The notes under the pieces were generated by a model that saw only the letters and a program-made list of their open reading frames with translations, was not told the DNA's origin and made no database searches. Below, in pieces: positions 11,726 through 23,829 of a DNA stretch of 64,000 bases; the first letter of the stretch is position 1, and the number at the start of each line of letters is the position of its first letter. Location: NCBI GenBank assembly GCA_036365145.1, contig JAEOAD010000794.1, positions 620,001-684,000 of the forward strand, given 5' to 3'. Made by a program: the position numbers and the translations under genes. The DNA is from Orientallactaga sibirica. Taxonomy: Eukaryota; Chordata; Mammalia; Rodentia; Dipodidae.

Positions 11726-11845
11726 TTATTTATTTATTTTTCTAGACAGTATCTTACTATGTTTCCTAGGTTGGTCCCAGACTTGCATTCCTTCTGCCTC
11801 AGCCTCCCCAGTGCTGAGATTATGGGCATATACCACTATCCCAGA
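11726..11845 (-). mobile_element. Old B1-like SINE fragment
   Basis: It contains 'cagtatcttactatgtttcctaggttgg' and 'gcctcagcctccccagtgctgagattatgggcatataccac', a diverged reverse-complement B1. Confidence 0.6.
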
Positions 11846-11880
11846 AAAAAAAAAGAAAAAGAAAAAAGTTAATTTATATA

Positions 11881-12029
11881 TATTGGTTTTTCAAGGTAGA
11901 ATCTCACTCTGGCCCAGGCTGACCTGGGATTCACTATGTAGTATCAGGGTGGCCTTGAACTCATGCCAATCCTCCTACCTCTGCCTCCGAGTGCTGGGAT
12001 TAAAGGCGTGCGCCACCATGCCTGGCAGT
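11881..12029 (-). mobile_element. B1 SINE
   Basis: Reverse-complement B1 with 'tggcccaggctgacctgg', 'gtgctgggattaaaggcg' and 'gccaccatgcctggc'. Confidence 0.9.
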
Positions 12030-12135
12030 TCTAAAGGATTTTTAAAATAAGTACATTTTAATAGAGGAAGACTTGGTAGAGAGCTTGAATCCATTTAGGA
12101 GATGATTGAAATTTCCTTCTCTCTCTCTTTCTCTC

Positions 12136-12298
12136 TCTCTTTTTTGTTTTGTTTTTAAATTTTGAGGTAGGGTCTCACTGTAGTCCAGGCTGGCCAGAAA
12201 TTCACTCTGTAGTCTTAGTGTAGCCTTAAACTCACAGCAATCCTCCTACCTCTGCCTCCTGAGTGCGGGAATTAAAGACATGTGCCACCACACCTGGG
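12136..12298 (-). mobile_element. B1 SINE
   Basis: Reverse-complement B1 with 'gggtctcactgtagtccaggctgg' and 'attaaagacatgtgccaccac'. A CT-rich run precedes it at 12117-12141. Confidence 0.85.
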
Positions 12299-13247
12299 TC
12301 CCTTTTCTCTTTTATCTCCCATAGTCAGACATTCATCTGGTCCCACCCACCTTGACTCCCCTGCTACTATGGCTCCACACATCTTTATTTCTCTCTTCAG
12401 CAATATTAGCCATGAAATCAGGGGCTTCACATGCTTAGTTATATTTCCCATACTCTTCATTAAAACAAACAAAGATTATAAAAGTATAAACATGCACGTC
12501 TATAGATTACTTAAAATATCTGCTACCCCATTTTGGGAAGTGTTACCATTTGGAAATGTGTCTGGTCTTCCCCACTTGTCAGGGGAATCCTGAACACCAG
12601 GCACCATGGACTATTTGCAGCAGCATCTCTGGCAGTGGGATAGTGCCTGGCACTAAGTGGGCACCGTTAAATGTTCAGAAGCAAAAAGACAGGGAGACTA
12701 ACCGTGACCTTCAATAACCAAGGCTCTGGCAGGCCCAAGCCAGCCTGGTACAGTTCAAACATGGCCGAGCTTGGGGCTTTCCCACACATGGTCAGTGAAG
12801 GAAATGGACCATCAAACACCAGCCACAGTGGAGATATCTGTGATGCTGGAATTCCAACTAATGACTTGGAGGGGCAAGTTGAGTTAATCCAAGCAGAAAT
12901 CAAGCGAGTGAAATCTCTCCCTCACTTCTCCCTCTGTGGCCAATGCCATCTGCTAGTTTTAAAAATAATGTTTAAAAGCAAGTGTTTTTGGTTCTCTTCA
13001 ATGTGCAGCTAAGACAGAGACTATTTTTAGGTTTGTTTTCTATCATAACCCCGCAAGAACGAGGGGCCGCGAGCCGGCAGTTCTGGACGCTGTCTGCTTT
13101 CTGCCACCAACTTGGGTATGGCCTTTCTGCAGATCTCCTACTCTGTGAACTCTGAGAACAGAACCAGTCACCTCCTGCCTTTCATTAGGGTTGTTGGGAG
13201 GAGACAGTAGTGTCCATCTGAGGAAAAAAGAATTCAAAAACAACTGG

Positions 13248-13403
13248 TTGAAGGAGCTGGGAAGATGGCTCAGAAGTTAAAGGCTTTTGTAAAACCTGCT
13301 GTCCCTGGGTTCAATTCCCCAGACACCCATGTAAGTGGAATGCAAAATGTCTGGGCATTCTTTTGCAGTTTCCTGAAAGCCTGATATGAGCATGCATGCG
13401 TGC
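13248..13403 (+). mobile_element. Diverged tRNA-derived SINE ahead of a (CA)n tract
   Basis: It has an 'agctgggaagatggctcag' head, a 'gggttcaattccccag' B-box-like motif and a 'cccatgtaagtggaatgc' body. The (CA)n tail begins directly after it. Confidence 0.6.
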
Positions 13404-13407
13404 ACAT

Positions 13408-13450
<43 letters not shown>
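13404..13450 (+). repeat. (CA)n microsatellite
   Basis: A run of CA dinucleotides bordered by gcatgcgtgcacatg and gtgtgcacgcacg, which extends the alternating purine-pyrimidine tract. Confidence 0.97.
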
Positions 13451-14034
13451 TGCACGCACGCAGATCAATAAATTAAATTTGAAAAGTAACTGGTTACCTT
13501 GTACTCCTTATGTTAAGCCTATAGGCTCTGACTGGATGTAGGCTGTTTTCTCCCCTTCTGGGCTGGAAACTCTGAAGGAAGGACGCTTTTACTCACCCAC
13601 ACATACATAAGCTCTAGCTCAGACTTCTCTCCTGTGCAATGTACTTACTCCCTGGGGGAAGCATCATTTGAAGCTGCTGGTGTAGATACTAGAACCAGTT
13701 TGCCCGAGGTCAAGTTCTGGCTGTGTAAGTTTCCAGCAGAGTGCTCACTGGACCCTTCCTAAGCTTTAAGCTCAGTCATCTAAAATGGGAGAGAATGGTG
13801 ATAGTGCTTGTCATGCTGGGCTGTTTAGAGAGACAAGTGAAACAGAATCGATACAGTACTTCACTCAGTTACACACCAAGTTCCCCAATATTGCGTTATT
13901 GTCTCTGTAATCATTCTTAGGTGCTCAACACACATTTGACAAGTGTCAATAATGTAGCTATAAGATAAAATTCTAGGTGTGATAAGGGCGATTTTTTAAA
14001 AATTGTGTTGGACCAACCCTTTACATAAGCCATG

Positions 14035-14190
14035 TTGTCTATTATGTGATAGGCTAGATGAAGGATGTTTACTTTAGAGGTGAGGGAAAGCTGGAGCCCA
14101 GAGAGGTTAAATAATTAATTGCTCCATGTTGCATAGCTAGAAAGTAGTGGATGAGACTTCAACCCCTATGTTCATTTCAGAGTTGACACC
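14035..14190 (-). mobile_element. MIR SINE fragment, antisense
   Basis: It contains 'cccagagaggttaaataatt' and 'catagctagaaagtagtgg', which match the antisense MIR core (agagaggttaagtaacttgcccaaggtcacacagctag). Diverged. Confidence 0.55.
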
Positions 14191-14363
14191 TTTGCCCTCT
14201 GTTTCCCCTGCACCTGTTCTCCTGGTTTTATAGCCCTTGGTGAGATAGCTTTAAACTATTCATATAAAACTGCCTTTTGCATGGCAGCTCACCCCTGCCA
14301 ACACATCACTATCATCCCAGCCACACATTCCATGCTGTGGTGCCCTGGACAGAGGCTTTGATC

Positions 14364-14577
14364 ATTTTTTAAAATTTTTGTGTATTTACTTATTTATTTG
14401 TAAGGGAGAGAAAGAGGCAGATAGAGAGAATAGGTGCACCAGAGCCTCTAGCCACTGCAAACTCCAGACACATGCACCACCTTGTGCACCTGGCTTATGT
14501 GGGTACTGCAGAATCGAACCTGGGTCCTTAGGCTTCACAGGCAAGTGCCTTAACCACTAAGCCATTTCTCCAGCTCA
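14364..14577 (-). mobile_element. DIP-like SINE
   Basis: Reverse-complement copy with T/A-rich tail, 'agagcctctagccactgcaa', 'ggcttatgtgggtactgcag' and 'cttaaccactaagccatttctcc'. Confidence 0.8.
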
Positions 14578-14589
14578 GCTCTGATAACT

Positions 14590-14816
14590 TATTTTTTTAA
14601 TTTAATTTTGTTTATTAGAGAGAGGGAGAGAAAGGAAAAGGCAGAGAGAGAGAGAGAGAGAGAGCGAATGGGTATGCCAGAGCTTCCAGCTACTGCAAAT
14701 GAACTCCAGACGCATGTGCCACCTGGTGCAGCTGCATTACATGGGTTCTAGGGAATCAAACCTGGGTCCTTAGGCTTTGCAGGCAAATGCCTTAACCACT
14801 AACCAGCCCCAGCTCA
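14590..14816 (-). mobile_element. DIP-like SINE, second of a tandem pair
   Basis: Same orientation and order as the copy at 14364-14577, with a long GA tract at 14634-14664. 'gatcattt' occurs both before the first copy and after this one, which suggests that one of the pair was inserted next to or into the other. Confidence 0.75.
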
Positions 14817-15679
14817 GATCATTTCTATTCCATTCTCCTGTTTAATTTTTCTTCTCTTAAAAGCTGACCCTGACCCAGCAAGGCGATGTGATGGTCAGTT
14901 AAATGAGTTGCAGCTGGTTTGAACAACCTCGCATTCACAGTGAGCAGCCCCTCAGCCTCTGTTAGAGACAGATGACTGGTCATCGTGTCCTTGTCTTATG
15001 ATGGAAGAGACAAGGAGGCTCTGGGCATAAAGCACTCTTTCCAAGCCCTCCAGAGAAACACTGTGGGGCCAGGCTTCCATTTCAACCTTCTGACCCATGA
15101 CTGGTGCTTTGGGTGTCACAAATGCCTGCATTGCTCACTCATTCGCTCAGCTGATGCACACGGGTGTCTTGCTTTGGCCTGGCATGGTGCTGAGTTCCTG
15201 GAACACAGTGGCAACCACACTGCACAGGGTCCCGCAGCTTTGTAAAACTTTCAGTGTATGGCCATAGACAGTGTTCCCATTCACCCAGGAAGCCTTATAG
15301 GCTCAGGGGAGTCTTAGTGGTGGTGGGTCCTCCCCCATCCTGTCTTCTTTCTTCCTTCTTCTTATCTCACTGGTTCCTCCTGGATCTGAAATTACATCCA
15401 AAAGAGTGCGGTCTGACCCCAGGGCCTTTGCAGAGGCTGTTTCCTCCTGCACATAGCTCGTGTTCCAGTTATCCACTGTTTCTGTCTCTATCATCTCCAA
15501 GACTTTGCTGTCAGTAGAATTATCCTGGGCACTTTGTAACAACTGAAGTCTTCTCTCCCAACTCATCCTGCTGGGATTCCCACCCCTTCATCGACTTGGT
15601 TTTCTCATGTCACTTACTGCCTTTTTAACACTCTATGCAACTGATGTACTATTATGTCAAATGTTACCCTTGTCTATAT

Positions 15680-15790
15680 CACCCTGCTAGGCTGAGCGAT
15701 CAAGGCAGGGGATTCGCTTTAGCACCTACCTGGTACCGTGTAGGGCTCTATAAATATTTTTTTATTTAATGGATGAGCGAATAAATCTGT
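15680..15790 (+). mobile_element. Possible L2 3' end
   Basis: 'ttagcacctacctggtaccgtgtagggctctataaatattttt' followed by 'aatggatgagcgaataaat' resembles the L2 terminus (gtgcctggcacatagtaggtgctcaataaatatttg, then gaatgaatgaa). Confidence 0.4.
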
Positions 15791-16974
15791 GGAATCAACT
15801 GTCATCCACTTAAGTCTGTAATGACAAGCTACAGTGTGATCATAGGGAAAAACCCGCAGAGGTTCATGGAAGATTATAAGAAGCAGACCTAATTTAGACT
15901 GGGTGGGTTAATTTAAAGGAAGTGGTTTATTCAGGCTGAGAACATGAGGGGGATTTTAGCTCCCTGCAAATAGTTAGTGCAGACCCTGACATTCGTAGCT
16001 GAGGGAAAGCAGCTGGAAGGAGTGATCTAACCCAAGCCAAGCTCTCTCAGGAGAGGTGGAGCCATTTAGCAAACACCCTTTGATGAAGGTTAGAAGGCAA
16101 ATCACGGGTGGGCGATCCCCAAGGACCGTGACGCCCTCCACCTTGGTAACTTCAGCCCAGTCCTGGGGCTCTGTGGTTCCTTCTACTTGCCAGATGAGGA
16201 AACCTGGGGTTTAACAACTTCTCTGGCTACACCAGCTACCAGGAGGCTGTGCTGGCTTCCAAATAAAGGCTGGCTGGCTCAGAAACACCTTTCAGGTGTT
16301 GCTCGCCATCCCCAGAATGGGCTTACGGAGCCAGGAAGGACTTAGCCCCAGACCTGAAGAGGTTCTCCTCATGCCTTGAGGAAATGTAGAAAAGCTCCCT
16401 GAAAGGGATACAGTGTGCTTCTTCTGGCCTCAATCGTTCTATTTCTGGATCTCTACTCGTATTAGCCAGGGTTTTATAAAATACAGAGATACAAAGATTA
16501 GATTTACTCAATGTGCCACCTTGAAAAGGGAAAGTCTGTCAAGGGAGGGAGGGTACTGGCCTGGGGTTTAGGTTAAGAGGGCAAGAGATTGGCCAAACTA
16601 AGCAGTCCTGGTCAGGGTGGTCCCACCCATCATCCATCCATCATTATTGTCATTATCTTGGCTCAGGTCTGTCCTGCAAGGTGGTCCCATAAGTAGTCAG
16701 AGCTGTGTGAAATCTCTTCCTAGGACACAAGTGCCTTCTCTGGCTGGCACCAGAGCTTCAGCCTTCCCCTTCCCCCCAACATGGGATTCCTGGGGAAATT
16801 CTAGTTCTTTGGGGTCCCTTGTCTCATTAGTCTGATAGCTGGAGGGCAGGGCATGAATGCCTGTAGACTATTTCCTCTCCTGACAGGAGAGGAGTCGCAA
16901 TTCTCTAAGTGTTGAGGGTTTTGGAGTGGTATGGTGGGCTTCCTGTGAAAATTCCTGAAATATGCCTGTGCCAA

Positions 16975-17345
16975 AAGCAAAAGTGACTATAACAAAATAA
17001 ATGAGGAAGATAAAAGGAAGAAAGGTTTATTTTGGCTCGTGGTTTCACAGCTTGCAATCTGTGGTCCCTTGGCTCCATTGGGGTGGGTCTGTGGTGAGGC
17101 AGAGCATCATGGTGGGGTGCTATGATGGAACGAAGCTGCTCACCTCACGTGGGAAGGAGGGGCCAGGGCAGGGACCAGTGACAAAACAGACCCTCAAGAG
17201 CACATTCCCAGTGACCTACTTCGTCCAGTTAGGAGCCCCTCCTGGTGTTCACACCACCTCCAATAGCCTGTTAACTTATGAACCCGGATTAACCCATTAA
17301 CTCCTGATACGGTCACTTCCCAAAGACTTCACCTCCAAACACTGC
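16975..17345 (-). mobile_element. Old LTR-type repeat (MaLR-like), minus strand
   Basis: 'aggaagaaaggtttattttggctc', 'gaggcagagcatcatggtgggg' and 'cttcacctccaaacactgc' recall reverse-complement MaLR (MST/MT) LTRs. Ends uncertain. Confidence 0.45.
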
Positions 17346-17779
17346 TGTTCTGGTGTGAATGTGAAATGTCCCCCGCAGGCTCATGTACTGGGGGCTTGCT
17401 TGCCAGACTGGCTTCTGGAATGTGACCTTGAGGATTCTTGCCCAATCAGTGCATGGGTTCCTTGATGAAGTCATACGTCGATAGCATTATTATTATTGTT
17501 GGGAGGTGGTGGTGAAAGGTGGGAGGTGGGTTCTACTTAGAGGAGGTTAGTCACTGAGGTGTCCCTAGACACTGTATTTAGTCCTGACCCTTTCTTGTGG
17601 TCCGTCTCTGTATGCTTCCTGTCTGCCACATGCCCCTGCCACCATGATGCTCTGCGTCATGCAAGTCTAGACACAGAATTAGTGACCACAGGCTGAAACA
17701 TCTCGAACCATGAGCTGAAACAGACCCTTCTTCCCCTCAGCTCTTAACTCAAGTGTTGATCAGAAAGGGAACTGATGCA
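17346..17779 (+). mobile_element. Old MaLR-like LTR, plus strand
   Basis: It starts TGTTCTGGTGTGAATGTG and contains 'gcccctgccaccatgatgctctgc' and 'gagctgaaacagacccttcttcc', in the MaLR LTR order. It lies next to the preceding copy in opposite orientation. Confidence 0.5.
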
Positions 17780-17865
17780 ATCAGTGACGAAGCCTTAAGA
17801 ACATGAACTTTAGGGAGACAGTCCAGATGCACAGCCTAGCACTGTCAATGCAAGGTCACAGTTTT

Positions 17866-18027
17866 TTTTTTTTTTTTTTTTCCAGTTTTTCGAGGTAGGG
17901 TCTCACTCTAGTCCAGGCTGACCTGGAATTCACTCTGTAGTCTCAGGGTGGCCTCAAACTCACAGTGATCCTCCTACCTCTGCCTCCCAAGTGCTGGGAT
18001 TAAAGGCATGCACCACCACGCCCAACG
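17866..18027 (-). mobile_element. B1 SINE with target duplication
   Basis: Reverse-complement B1 with a long T tract. The direct repeat aggtcacagtttt flanks it at 17853-17865 and 18028-18040. Confidence 0.93.
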
Positions 18028-18074
18028 AGGTCACAGTTTTTCAAACTGATAATTTGTGTTTTATTTGTGGTATT

Positions 18075-18595
18075 GCTAGCCCTGGGATAGTTATCTATTG
18101 TTGAGCACCTCGAAACTCAGGCTTAAAACAAGAAAGGCAAGCCTTTATTATTTCATAGTTTCTGTCTGTCGGGGATTTGGAGCTGGCTTACTGCTCCAAA
18201 AGTCTAACTTTGGGTCTGCAATGAACTTTCACTCCACTGGCCAGTGGAGGTGATGATCCTCAGACTGGTTGGGACATGGGATCCAAGATGTGTCACTCTT
18301 GTGACTGGGAAGTTGGTGCAAACGTCAGCAGGTGGCTCTGGAGTGTTGCCAGCAGACCTCTGTCCATAGGGCTGCCAAGTGTGCTCGTGGATGGTGGCTG
18401 CCTTCGTCAGGAGAGGGCGGTCCAGGAAAGAGCAGGTGGATGCTATAAGGCCTTTTATGACCCCACCCCTCAAAGCCACGCATCGTCTTGATTATACAGT
18501 TAGTTTTAATCATGGAAGGAAGGTGCTACATAAGATGTCCATCTCAGGAGGTGGAGCAGTCATTGTGAGGCCAGTATGAAGGCTGACTCCCATAC
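18075..18595 (-). mobile_element. Possible ancient LTR or other mammal-wide repeat
   Basis: 'gttatctattgttgagcacc', 'aggcttaaaacaagaaagg', 'gggctgccaagtgtgctcgtgg' and 'ccttttatgaccccacccct' follow the order of a widespread mammalian repeat, probably MLT-like. The copy is diverged and the family is uncertain. Confidence 0.4.
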
Positions 18596-18917
18596 CTACC
18601 CATTATTGTGATATTATCCACCTAATATTTTCTGCTTTTTGTCCCAGTGAGACTTGTCCTAGAGAATATTAATTAAGTCACAACATTCACGCGCTAATTA
18701 TATTTTCCAGCACAAATGAATTTTGACTTGTAGTTATTAATTAAAAAGTGACTTGCGTCCTACCTGTGCTTGCTTGCATATACACCACGGCATAGAGGTT
18801 AGCCTCGAGGGAACACGGGGCCCGACCTGGAAGGATGCAGCAGGTCTTGGTTTATAATCATTAATTCCAGCTATTCTCCACTTTCCATTTGGAGCCTAAG
18901 AAAGTAAGGAATGCTGA

Positions 18918-19034
<117 letters not shown>

Positions 19035-19610
19035 TAAGGGAGAACCTGTGTTGTACCTTTTGCTTGGCATCAGTGGGCAGCTTATTGGATCCCCTGGAGT
19101 TTTAGCTAAAGAGAGATTTCCAACATCTTGGGTTTCTTTTTTGTGAGAAATACATGGCCAGAGAGAAAGGCATTCTGCTTGATATAAAATGATACTCTAC
19201 TTTCTGAAACCAGCTAAGCACATGAAGCTCTAAAAACCCATGACTGTTTCTTTTTCTCTATTTTTGACCCTTAGTCCTGAGAAAGGTCATATGACTTCTT
19301 TAGCAGATGTCACGGTGGGTTTTGTTTGCACCAGGCCCTGGGTCTTTCCCAAGCTGACATCTAATAACATGGGGAGGGAGGGATTACCACCTCAGCTTTA
19401 CACACAAGTAAACTGAGACCCGGAGGGTGTGGGACCTCTGCTCAAGACTCCAGAACTGGCGAGGAAGGTGAGGACCTTCAACTCACATATTTGCTTATCT
19501 TCTGTTGCCTACCTGACTCTTCCTCTCAGATGTCTTCACTCCGGGAGGTGAAGCATGAGGTTGGTTAGTGGCAGTAGTCCATAAGCCAGTCAGAGTTTCC
19601 ACTTTTTTAT

Positions 19611-19895
19611 GGCATGTGTACATATGTCTGTGTACATGTGTGTTCATGTGTTGTGGAGGGTGCACACGTATAGGTGTGCATATGTGTGGGAAAATGCATA
19701 TCCATTCGTGTGTGGGTACATCTGTAGAGAGTGCACACGTACAGGTGTGTATATGTGTGGGTACATGCACGTCCGTGTGTGTGGATACACTTGTGTGTAG
19801 TGTGCACGCATATAGGTGTGCATATGTGTGGGTATATTTATGTCCGTGTGTGTGTGGATATGCCTGTGTGGAGGCTGCCCATGTACAGACATGTA
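19611..19895 (+). repeat. 71-bp TG-rich minisatellite, about 3-4 units
   Basis: The marker 'tgcacacgta' or its variant recurs at 19661, 19732 and 19803, a constant 71-bp period. Each unit then has 'taggtgtgcatatgtgtggg' or a close variant. A partial unit precedes 19661 and a decayed one follows from about 19874. Much of it alternates purine and pyrimidine. Confidence 0.85.
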
Positions 19896-19937
19896 TGTGG
19901 AGTACAGAGATAAATGTTGGGTGTCTCACTCAACTGG

Positions 19938-19964
19938 GGTGTGTGTGTGTGTGTGTGTGTGTGT
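19938..19964 (+). repeat. (GT)n microsatellite
   Basis: About 13 GT units just downstream of the 71-bp array, followed by tgtatgcatgtgtatatg. Confidence 0.95.
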
Positions 19965-20129
19965 TGTATGCATGTGTATATGCTGATGTCACATCCCATG
20001 CACTTGCCTGTGGCAGTCAGAAAACATTGGATTTCCCCCCTCCATCATTCACTCATCTGTTTTTCCTTGTGAAAGAATCTCTGGGTGATTCCAGAGCTTG
20101 CAATTTGCAAGCACCAATGATTTTCCAGT

Positions 20130-20485
20130 CTCCACTCCCCCATAGGACTGGGTTATAGATGTGCATGGCCACACTCAGCTGTTTTACATGGGTTCTGGAG
20201 ACTTGAACTCAGGTGGTCTCAGGCCCCCTTACATACTCATGTTTGCAAGAAAGCACACTTAATCTCCAAGCCATCTCTTCAGACCTACCTTATATTTTTG
20301 AGAAAGGGCCTCTCACTGAAGTTGGAGCTCCCCCATTTGGCTAGGCTACCTAGCCAGAAAACCCTGGGAACCTCCTGTCTCCACCTGTCCAGTACTGGGA
20401 TCATAGACTTGGACCACCACAACCAGCTCCTGTTCTCATGCTTGCAACAGCAAGCACTTGACCCACTGAGCCACCTCCCAGCCCC
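20130..20485 (-). mobile_element. B3/B4-type SINE remnants
   Basis: Two pieces carry 'ggttctggagacttgaactcaggtggtctcagg', 'aatctccaagccatctcttcag', 'ccagtactgggatcatagac' and 'cccactgagccacctcccagcccc'. These are reverse-complement tRNA-derived and B1-derived parts, as in rodent B4-like composites. Confidence 0.6.
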
Positions 20486-20944
20486 ACAGTCTCCGTGCGT
20501 AAAACAAAAATCCCATTAAGCTACTCCATTGGCTAGAACTCTATGGGTGAGCAAGAACATAGCAAATCATAAGAATAACAATCAAGTCCCTTTTCTTAAA
20601 ACCTTCTTGCCCTTCCTGAAGCCTCCAAGGCTTGTTCAGGACCCTACCCTGCCATTCCAGAGGTTCTCTGGCTCCTGTTCCTTCAGCCTGCCCTCTCTCC
20701 GCTTACCCTCTGGAGGTTGTGAGTACAGGTCTACATTAGTCTTGGGCTTCCAGATCAAGCCATCTCACCTCTTTACACAATTCTAATGCAACTATAATAA
20801 TAGTTGTTCTTTTATTTCTGACATCTGGTCAACCCCACATTGCATTCTGTCATCACATGAAACATATCATCAGGATTTAACATAGTTCCTCAAAACCCTG
20901 TCCAACCTTTGTGGTTTTCTAGTTATTTGAAATTTCTTTCCTGA

Positions 20945-21155
20945 CCATATTTGGTGACACACACCTAGACTACTCAGGAGTCTAGGGCAGGAGGCCAGCC
21001 TTACCTACATCACAAGCATACATGTCAGCCTGGGCTACATAGCGAGGCTATGCCTCAATAAAACAAAACAAGGATTGGAGATATGACTCAGTGGTCGAGC
21101 ACTTGCCTAGCATGTACAGAGTGCTGGGCTTCATCCTCCACATCACAAGAACAAC
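20945..21155 (+). mobile_element. B1-like plus ID-like composite SINE
   Basis: A diverged B1 part ('ggtgacacacacctagactactcaggagtctagg', 'cagcctgggctacatagcgagg') is followed by an ID-like part ('ggattggagatatgactcagtgg', 'gagcacttgcctagcatgt'). This is the B4-like order. Confidence 0.6.
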
Positions 21156-21639
21156 AAATCTCCATGCTTCTGGGTGGCCCTTCATTGAGAAGTTACACTT
21201 TAGACACCTGCTGTTTCCAGTCCAAGCCATACCACTTATTTACTGTGTACCTAGGCCAAGCTTTCCACAGAGTCCATCTCTGTAAGCCTCAGTTTCCTTA
21301 TTTGAAGAGCAGGAAGGTACGTCATGGGATTATAATTAAGATTAAATCAGCGAGCTTTCGACACATGCTGATCACCCTCTATCAAGAGCTCTATCAAGCT
21401 CTCCCCACGATGGACTTGCAGAACCTTGCCCATTCCCACTTGCCCTCAAGGTTGCTTCATCTAAACCATCCTGTTCACTACCAATACATTCAGCTTTTTA
21501 GATGTGTAGCTGACCGACCATTCATGGTGAGCGTGCCGTGCCCTGTGCCTATTTCAATATTACATTGAATTCTGAGAGTTTTGGCAAGCATATGGTGTCC
21601 TTGAATTTCTCCATCACTGCTTTTTTTTTTTAATTTCAG

Positions 21640-21702
21640 ATTTTATGCGGCAGAAATTGCCATCGGTCTATTTTTCTTGCAGAGCAAGGGTATCATTTAC
21701 CG
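21640..21702 (+). CDS. PRKCB: PRKCB exon, helix before the catalytic loop (residues 444-465)
   Basis: This 63-bp exon supplies the last base of Val444, then FYAAEIAIGLFFLQSKGIIY and two bases of Arg465. It forms the long C-lobe helix leading to the catalytic loop. The acceptor is tttttaatttcag and the donor is CG|gtaagt at 21703, a consensus donor. The phase is 2-2, so the exon is symmetric and its skipping would remove 21 residues in frame, destroying the fold ahead of the catalytic aspartate. The intron after it splits the Arg codon of the YRDLKLDN motif. Confidence 0.97.
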
Positions 21703-23829
21703 GTAAGTGAACACAGCCATTCTTTCTATCATCTTTTCTCTCTCGGCTCCTCCCTTCCCTGTCTCTTTCTTCATCTGCTTTTAAAATTAGAATCCATGGT
21801 GGGGGAGGAATCCTCCAGCACTAACTTGGGCATGTGTTCTGCCAGGCAGCACCGCCCACTGCTCTGGCAAAGTTTGGGCAGCTCTATATGGTGATAGAAA
21901 AATCTCGATGGACCGTATCACCAATGATGTTTTGGGACCTCAAACATGAGGATGCTAAGAGTCTGTAAGAAGAGGAGGATTAACAGGAAGGTCCCAGTAC
22001 TTCTTCCTCTTAAACCCCATATTTGGGAAGTAAATGAAGACTCTTGGCTGACAGAATGTGGTGGAATCATATCATTACGAAACAATTTTTCTTGCATGTA
22101 GCTACAGTTTGGAAATAGATCTCTGAGTAGCTTTCCCTGAAAGACAGGATTAACTTCAGAAGTTGGCATTTGCCGGTTTTTGGAGGAGCAAGTATATGAT
22201 CATAGCTGCATGAGTCATACCATTTTATATTTCACGCAAGGCAGGCTAGCAAGCCCGAGGCTGCTACTCAGCAGCGAGCCCAGGGTATACAATTCCTCTC
22301 ACACTATGTGGATGAGAATGGCACGGGCTGTGGCTGATTTGTTATGTAACAGGACCTGGTAGGAGCCCAGGGCTTCTATCAGCTCTTGCCATGGGTGAGG
22401 TCTATTAAAAGATTATGAAGAGTCATAAAAAAAACCAATCCGTTCATTCATTTGACAAATATTTATCAGAAGCCTACTGCAGGCTAGGGGCTGCCTTGGT
22501 CAGAGAAAAAGGAAAAAGGAAGGAAAAGAGTAAAACTTTGATCTATGAAGCAAGAGGCACGTGAGCAAATTCTCAATAATGACAAATACCATGACAGAAA
22601 ACCAGGCAGAAGTGGGGGGGTCGCTGCTGCATGGTAGGAGGTGAATTACCACTTACTCTGTTGCAAGCATGGAAAATTATGGTCTGCAGTTAGAGGTAGT
22701 CAAAAGTCCTGGACTTCTTCTTGCATGAAAGGCATGTAGCCCTTGAGGATTCAAGTCAGATGGTGAAGGTAAAGCTAGGGTTGTTGAGGGGATGTTATGT
22801 ATTAGTGAAGTCACACATACATACGGTATGCTCAGCTGACCAAGTCAAGGCATAGTATATTGCTTCTAAGTTCCAATCTGGTATGTGAGACCACCACGGT
22901 TTACAGAGAAGCATTAAGGCTGGCTATGGGTGGTACCGTGGGCAGTGCATGCATAGGCAGTATGGGAATGTTACCGTTGGCAATGAGTAGAAGTGGATGA
23001 AAAGACCTCATGGATACAGAGACACTGGGTTAAAATTTCGGGCTGCATCCTTTTAGTTGGGAGTGACGGCAGTAATTCAGTTCAAACAACCTGACTTACA
23101 ATAGGCATTTATTAGTTGCCATAACTGGAAAGTCTATGGGCAGATCTGATGTTGGGCCTGGATGGATGCAGAGGTTGGAATGGTATTACAGGGGTTCCTG
23201 GATGGCTTTCCTTCTCGGTGCTACTGCATCTTCATTAGCTTTCTTCTCTCCATTCACTGACTCCTGGAGTTTCTAGACTTACAATTCAGCACCTGAGTCA
23301 GCACAGTGGTAGCCATGGAGATACCAAGGTTTCAATGGTTCTAGGTGGCTCACATACCCATTCCTGAACTAATCACTGTGACCAGCTGGTTCCACTGGCC
23401 AGTATAGGCCCATGTGACCACTCGTTGGGCCAGAATTAGCACCACCCATGTTACGTGACTTAAGGATTGGGAGCATGACATTCAAAGAAGTATATAATGT
23501 GGTCTTAGCTCAGAGTGCTTCTGCAGGTAGAGACGACAAACATTCAGAACCTAATGAAGATGATGTAAGAGAGAGCTGAGTTAGGCAGTAGATCCCATAC
23601 ATCCGAGGAAACCAGACCTCCCAATCTTCTCTGAGGCCTGAGAAGGTCTGACCCATCAAGTATCCTTACTCATGGGTGTACAAAATGTGGCACTGGGTAT
23701 TTAGGAGAGAGCATGCTGTTACTGGAATAATCTTACACACTGGAGCCACGTAAGAGTTCCCCAGAACAGGAAGGTCTCCTCACGCACCCAGGTGGAGTTT
23801 GCAGAATGAGATCATAGCATATATTCTTT

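Noticed and set aside
19495..20158. Cys/Val-rich and His/Thr-rich open frames over the TG-rich array
   Set aside because: They are translations of TG/CA repeats with no independent coding sign.
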